A stretch of DNA of 8,055 bases. Source: an uncultured Bacilli bacterium (GTDB taxonomy: Bacteria; Bacillota_I; Bacilli_A; RF39; UBA660). The DNA lies in NCBI GenBank assembly GCA_947630195.1, contig CANRGQ010000057.1, positions 1 to 8,055 on the forward strand. The letters are read 5' to 3'. Below the pieces are notes generated by a model that was given only the letters and a program-made list of their open reading frames with translations, was not told the origin of the DNA and did not search any database. The position numbers and the translations under genes are program-made. Shown here one piece after another: positions 6,159-8,055 of the stretch (positions are counted from its first letter, which is position 1; every line of letters starts with the position of its first letter).

Positions 6159-6165
6159 TTTATCT

Positions 6166-7404
6166 ATGAAAAAAACTATGGTTGAATTATTTGCCGGAGT
6201 TGGAGGTTTCCGTTGTGGTCTTAATCATGTTCAATTAAAGGACGGAAAAGTAGTCGAAAAAGGGAATTGGAAATGTTTATGGGCTAATCAATGGGAACCC
6301 GCAACAAAATCTCAAGAAGCATATGAGTGCTATGCTATGAGGTTTGGTTCGGATAATGTTTCTAATGTCGATATATTTGAAGTTGATAAACATGATATAC
6401 CTGATCATACTTTATTAGTGGGAGGATTTCCTTGTCAAGATTATTCAGTGGCCCAAACCCTCTCAAATAGTAAGGGAATAGAAGGGAAAAAAGGAGTTCT
6501 TTGGTGGGCCATTGAAGAAACACTTGCCATAAAAAAACCGCCATTTGTTTTACTCGAAAATGTAGATAGATTATTATTATCGCCAGCTAAGCAAAGAGGT
6601 AGAGATTTCGGAATGATTTTGAGAAGTTTCTATGAACAAGGCTATGATGTTGAGTGGCGAGTTATAAATGCGGGAGAATATGGATTACCTCAAAAAAGAA
6701 GAAGAACTTATGTATTTGCTTATCATAAAAGCACAAAATATTATAAACAAATGAAAAAAAATTCAGAATATGACATGATATTCTCGAAAGGGTTGTTTAT
6801 TAAACAATTTCCTATCAAAGAAAATTATGAAGAAATAACAATGTCAAGTATTTCAGAATATAAAAATTTAATTGAAGTAAGTAATATGTTTAAATGTTCA
6901 TTCTATAATGCGGGTGTTATGCAAAATGGCAAAATTTATACTGTAAAAGTAAAACCAGATTATGAATTAATTTATCCTTTAAGAAATATAAGAGAAGAAG
7001 GAACAGTTTCTAAAAAATATTTTTTAAGCGATGCTCAAATTGAAAAGTTTGCTTTCTTAAAGGGAAGTAAAAAGATTCCTAGAGTAAAACCTAATGGTGA
7101 ACCTTATTACTATTCAGAAGGTTCAATGCCTTTTCCTGATAACTTAGATGCCCCAGCTAGAACTATGCTTACTAGTGAAAGTGGTGTTAGTAGAACTACC
7201 CATGTTATTGAAGATTTTAAAACTAAAAAACTAAGACTTCTTACCCCAAAAGAGTGTGAAAGAATAAATGGATTTCCTGATGATTGGACTAATACTGGAA
7301 TGTCTGATAAGAAGAGATATTTTATGATGGGTAATGCTTTAGTTGTAGGAATTATTGAACGTCTTGGTAAAGAAATTGAAAAAATAATAGAAAAAGAAGA
7401 TTAA
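6166..7404 (+). CDS. DNA (cytosine-5-)-methyltransferase, modification enzyme of the Sau3AI-type system
   Basis: This enzyme transfers a methyl group from S-adenosylmethionine to cytosine C5 and protects host DNA from the divergent endonuclease. The predicted product is GAT(m5C). In the 412-residue protein, motif I is LFAGVGG (8-14), motif IV is GGFPCQ with catalytic Cys90, and motif VI is ENV (131-133). Motif VIII is QKRRR (176-180). A target-recognition region spans about 195-325, motif IX covers DAPARTML and following (about 328-348), and motif X is MMGNALVV (387-394). All are intact. There is no N-terminal helix-turn-helix extension of the kind that makes some methyltransferases repressors. 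Its ribosome binding site is a perfect AGGAGG, stronger than the endonuclease's, which favours protection first. GATC specificity is inferred from the partner nuclease. Confidence 0.95.
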   Translation: MKKTMVELFAGVGGFRCGLNHVQLKDGKVVEKGNWKCLWANQWEPATKSQEAYECYAMRFGSDNVSNVDIFEVDKHDIPDHTLLVGGFPCQDYSVAQTLSNSKGIEGKKGVLWWAIEETLAIKKPPFVLLENVDRLLLSPAKQRGRDFGMILRSFYEQGYDVEWRVINAGEYGLPQKRRRTYVFAYHKSTKYYKQMKKNSEYDMIFSKGLFIKQFPIKENYEEITMSSISEYKNLIEVSNMFKCSFYNAGVMQNGKIYTVKVKPDYELIYPLRNIREEGTVSKKYFLSDAQIEKFAFLKGSKKIPRVKPNGEPYYYSEGSMPFPDNLDAPARTMLTSESGVSRTTHVIEDFKTKKLRLLTPKECERINGFPDDWTNTGMSDKKRYFMMGNALVVGIIERLGKEIEKIIEKED

Positions 7405-7433
7405 TTATTTGTTAGTTAATCTTCTTTTTCTAT
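7387..7433. terminator. 18-bp hairpin terminator overlapping the methyltransferase stop
   Basis: Bases 7387-7404 pair perfectly with 7416-7433 around an 11-nt loop. The left arm encodes the last residues (IEKED) and the stop codon. The right arm contains CTTTTTC, so the U tract lies within the stem base. Reading leftward, the stem is followed by a T-rich stretch, so it could also stop transcription from the minus-strand gene at 7531. It marks the right end of the restriction-modification cluster. Confidence 0.7.
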
Positions 7434-7530
7434 AATAAATATCTTTATTTATTAAAAAAATCTTAAGTGGAGTTATAAAATAAATGACAAGGCAATAGAA
7501 AAAGTTTTCAAATTTTATGGGATTATTAAT

Positions 7531-7908
7531 TTATCGTTTCATACTTGAGAATTTTTTTATTGAGGTTACTTCAAGATTTTTTATTATGGGGATATATTTT
7601 TCTAAATTTTTTTCATCAAATACATCAATACCTGTTAAATTTTTTAAATATTTGACCATACTTTTAGAAACTTTATATTTATTAGCATTAGGCATAATTT
7701 TCAATTTAAAGGGTGAAGTCCCAACAATTTCTTTACTTCTATTAATAACAAAATTGTTAAATGAAGAAGCAATTTCATCATGAAAGTAAGGGTTTTCATT
7801 TTTCATTTCACTTAGTCTTATCATAAATATCATTACTTGATAATATGTTAAATAAAAAAATTCATTTTCTATAATCATCTCTCCTAATTTTTCTTCTTCC
7901 ATATTCAT
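7531..7908 (-). CDS. Hypothetical protein, 125 residues
   Basis: I do not recognise this protein. The first half is helical (a FFYLTYYQVMIFMIRLSEM stretch at about residues 17-35, amphipathic rather than clearly membrane-spanning), with NPYFHDEIASSFNNFV at about 39-54. The second half is Lys-rich, and residues 78-100 (NKYKVSKSMVKYLKNLTGID) hint at a small helical DNA- or protein-binding module without a clear signature. The start is uncertain. ATG 7908 and ATG 7902 have no ribosome binding site. The only good one, AGGAGAG, lies directly before an internal ATG at 7876 (MIIENEFF), which is too close. The minus frame is preferred over the overlapping plus frame because the latter has a low-complexity hydrophobic product and no ribosome binding site. 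It converges on the methyltransferase. Confidence 0.6.
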   Translation of the reverse strand: MNMEEEKLGEMIIENEFFYLTYYQVMIFMIRLSEMKNENPYFHDEIASSFNNFVINRSKEIVGTSPFKLKIMPNANKYKVSKSMVKYLKNLTGIDVFDEKNLEKYIPIIKNLEVTSIKKFSSMKR

Positions 7909-7993
7909 TTTACTAGAAAACAGGACATTTAGTCAATTATTTTGATTGTTTTTAATTAATTAAAATTATAGTAAATGTAGCATTGCCGAGATA
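7909..7993. other. Intergenic region between divergent transcription units
   Basis: This AT-rich spacer precedes the minus-strand 125-residue gene. A minus-strand TATAAT at 7965-7970 has no good -35 partner. An alternative minus-strand promoter is TTGACT near 7931-7936, with TAAAAT 18 bp on, overlapping the ATG at 7908. Neither is convincing. Confidence 0.3.
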
Positions 7994-8024
7994 TTGACAA
8001 AAAGCATACGGGGGGGGGTATAAT
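7994..8024 (+). promoter_or_regulatory. Consensus promoter with a nine-G tract in its spacer (candidate phase-variable switch)
   Basis: TTGACA (7994-7999) and TATAAT (8019-8024) are both perfect. The 19-bp spacer between them ends in nine consecutive G (8010-8018). Nineteen bases is two more than optimal, so loss of one or two G would bring the boxes to 18 or 17 bp. Transcription would start near 8031 and run right, out of the window. No coding start is visible before the window ends. Confidence 0.75.
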
Positions 8025-8055
8025 AACAATAGAGATAGAGTTTCATATATAATCA

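Noticed and set aside
6148..6165. Upstream in-frame ATG for the methyltransferase
   Set aside because: The AGGAGG ribosome binding site lies inside these codons and is spaced 7 nt from ATG 6166; motif I also begins only a few residues after 6166.
7434..7453. Second hairpin (8-bp A/T-only stem) after the methyltransferase terminator
   Set aside because: The stem has no G or C and could arise by chance at this composition; the 18-bp hairpin just before it already accounts for termination.
7517..7783. Plus-strand open frame of 88 codons opposite the 125-residue gene
   Set aside because: It encodes a low-complexity hydrophobic peptide typical of the antisense of an AT-rich gene, has no ribosome binding site, and lies within the better-composed minus-strand frame.
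8010..8018. G9 tract as a sequencing or assembly artefact only
   Set aside because: It cannot be excluded, but its placement exactly between perfect -35 and -10 hexamers makes a functional tract more likely; it is kept as a finding.

Overview
The window is AT-rich (roughly 27% GC by eye) with Shine-Dalgarno-led genes. It resembles a low-GC Bacillota genome, perhaps an uncultured Bacilli/Erysipelotrichia-like gut lineage; that placement is inference. The standard code fits: Trp is TGG and no complete gene ends in TGA. The LysM amidase implies a peptidoglycan wall.

Left part (1-3558), chromosomal genes: a cell-wall N-acetylmuramoyl-L-alanine amidase with four LysM repeats, whose 5' end is disrupted (two zinc ligands lie upstream of the first usable ATG); an unrecognised small membrane protein; on the minus strand a TsaC/YrdC threonylcarbamoyl-AMP synthase; an unrecognised 112-residue helical protein; and on the minus strand a DUF218 (YdcF-like) protein. 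Convergent pairs are separated by bidirectional hairpin terminators. Several promoters are readable close to consensus.

Middle part (about 3565-7433), a restriction-modification island: a C5-cytosine methyltransferase on the plus strand, and divergently a Sau3AI-type endonuclease followed 20 bp later by an unrecognised 309-residue gene. The expected target is GATC. GATC is scarce in the window (six sites by my scan), yet two lie in the 173-bp intergenic region between methyltransferase and endonuclease. One forms part of the -35 box of the best methyltransferase promoter, which is interleaved with the endonuclease promoter over a 24-bp near-palindrome. That layout suggests control by self-methylation and promoter competition. 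At the left edge of the island is a fragment of a second copy of the 112-residue gene's 3' end.

Right part (7434-8055): an unrecognised 125-residue minus-strand gene, then a plus-strand promoter with perfect -35 and -10 hexamers separated by 19 bp that include nine consecutive G. This looks like a phase-variable switch for a gene beyond the window.
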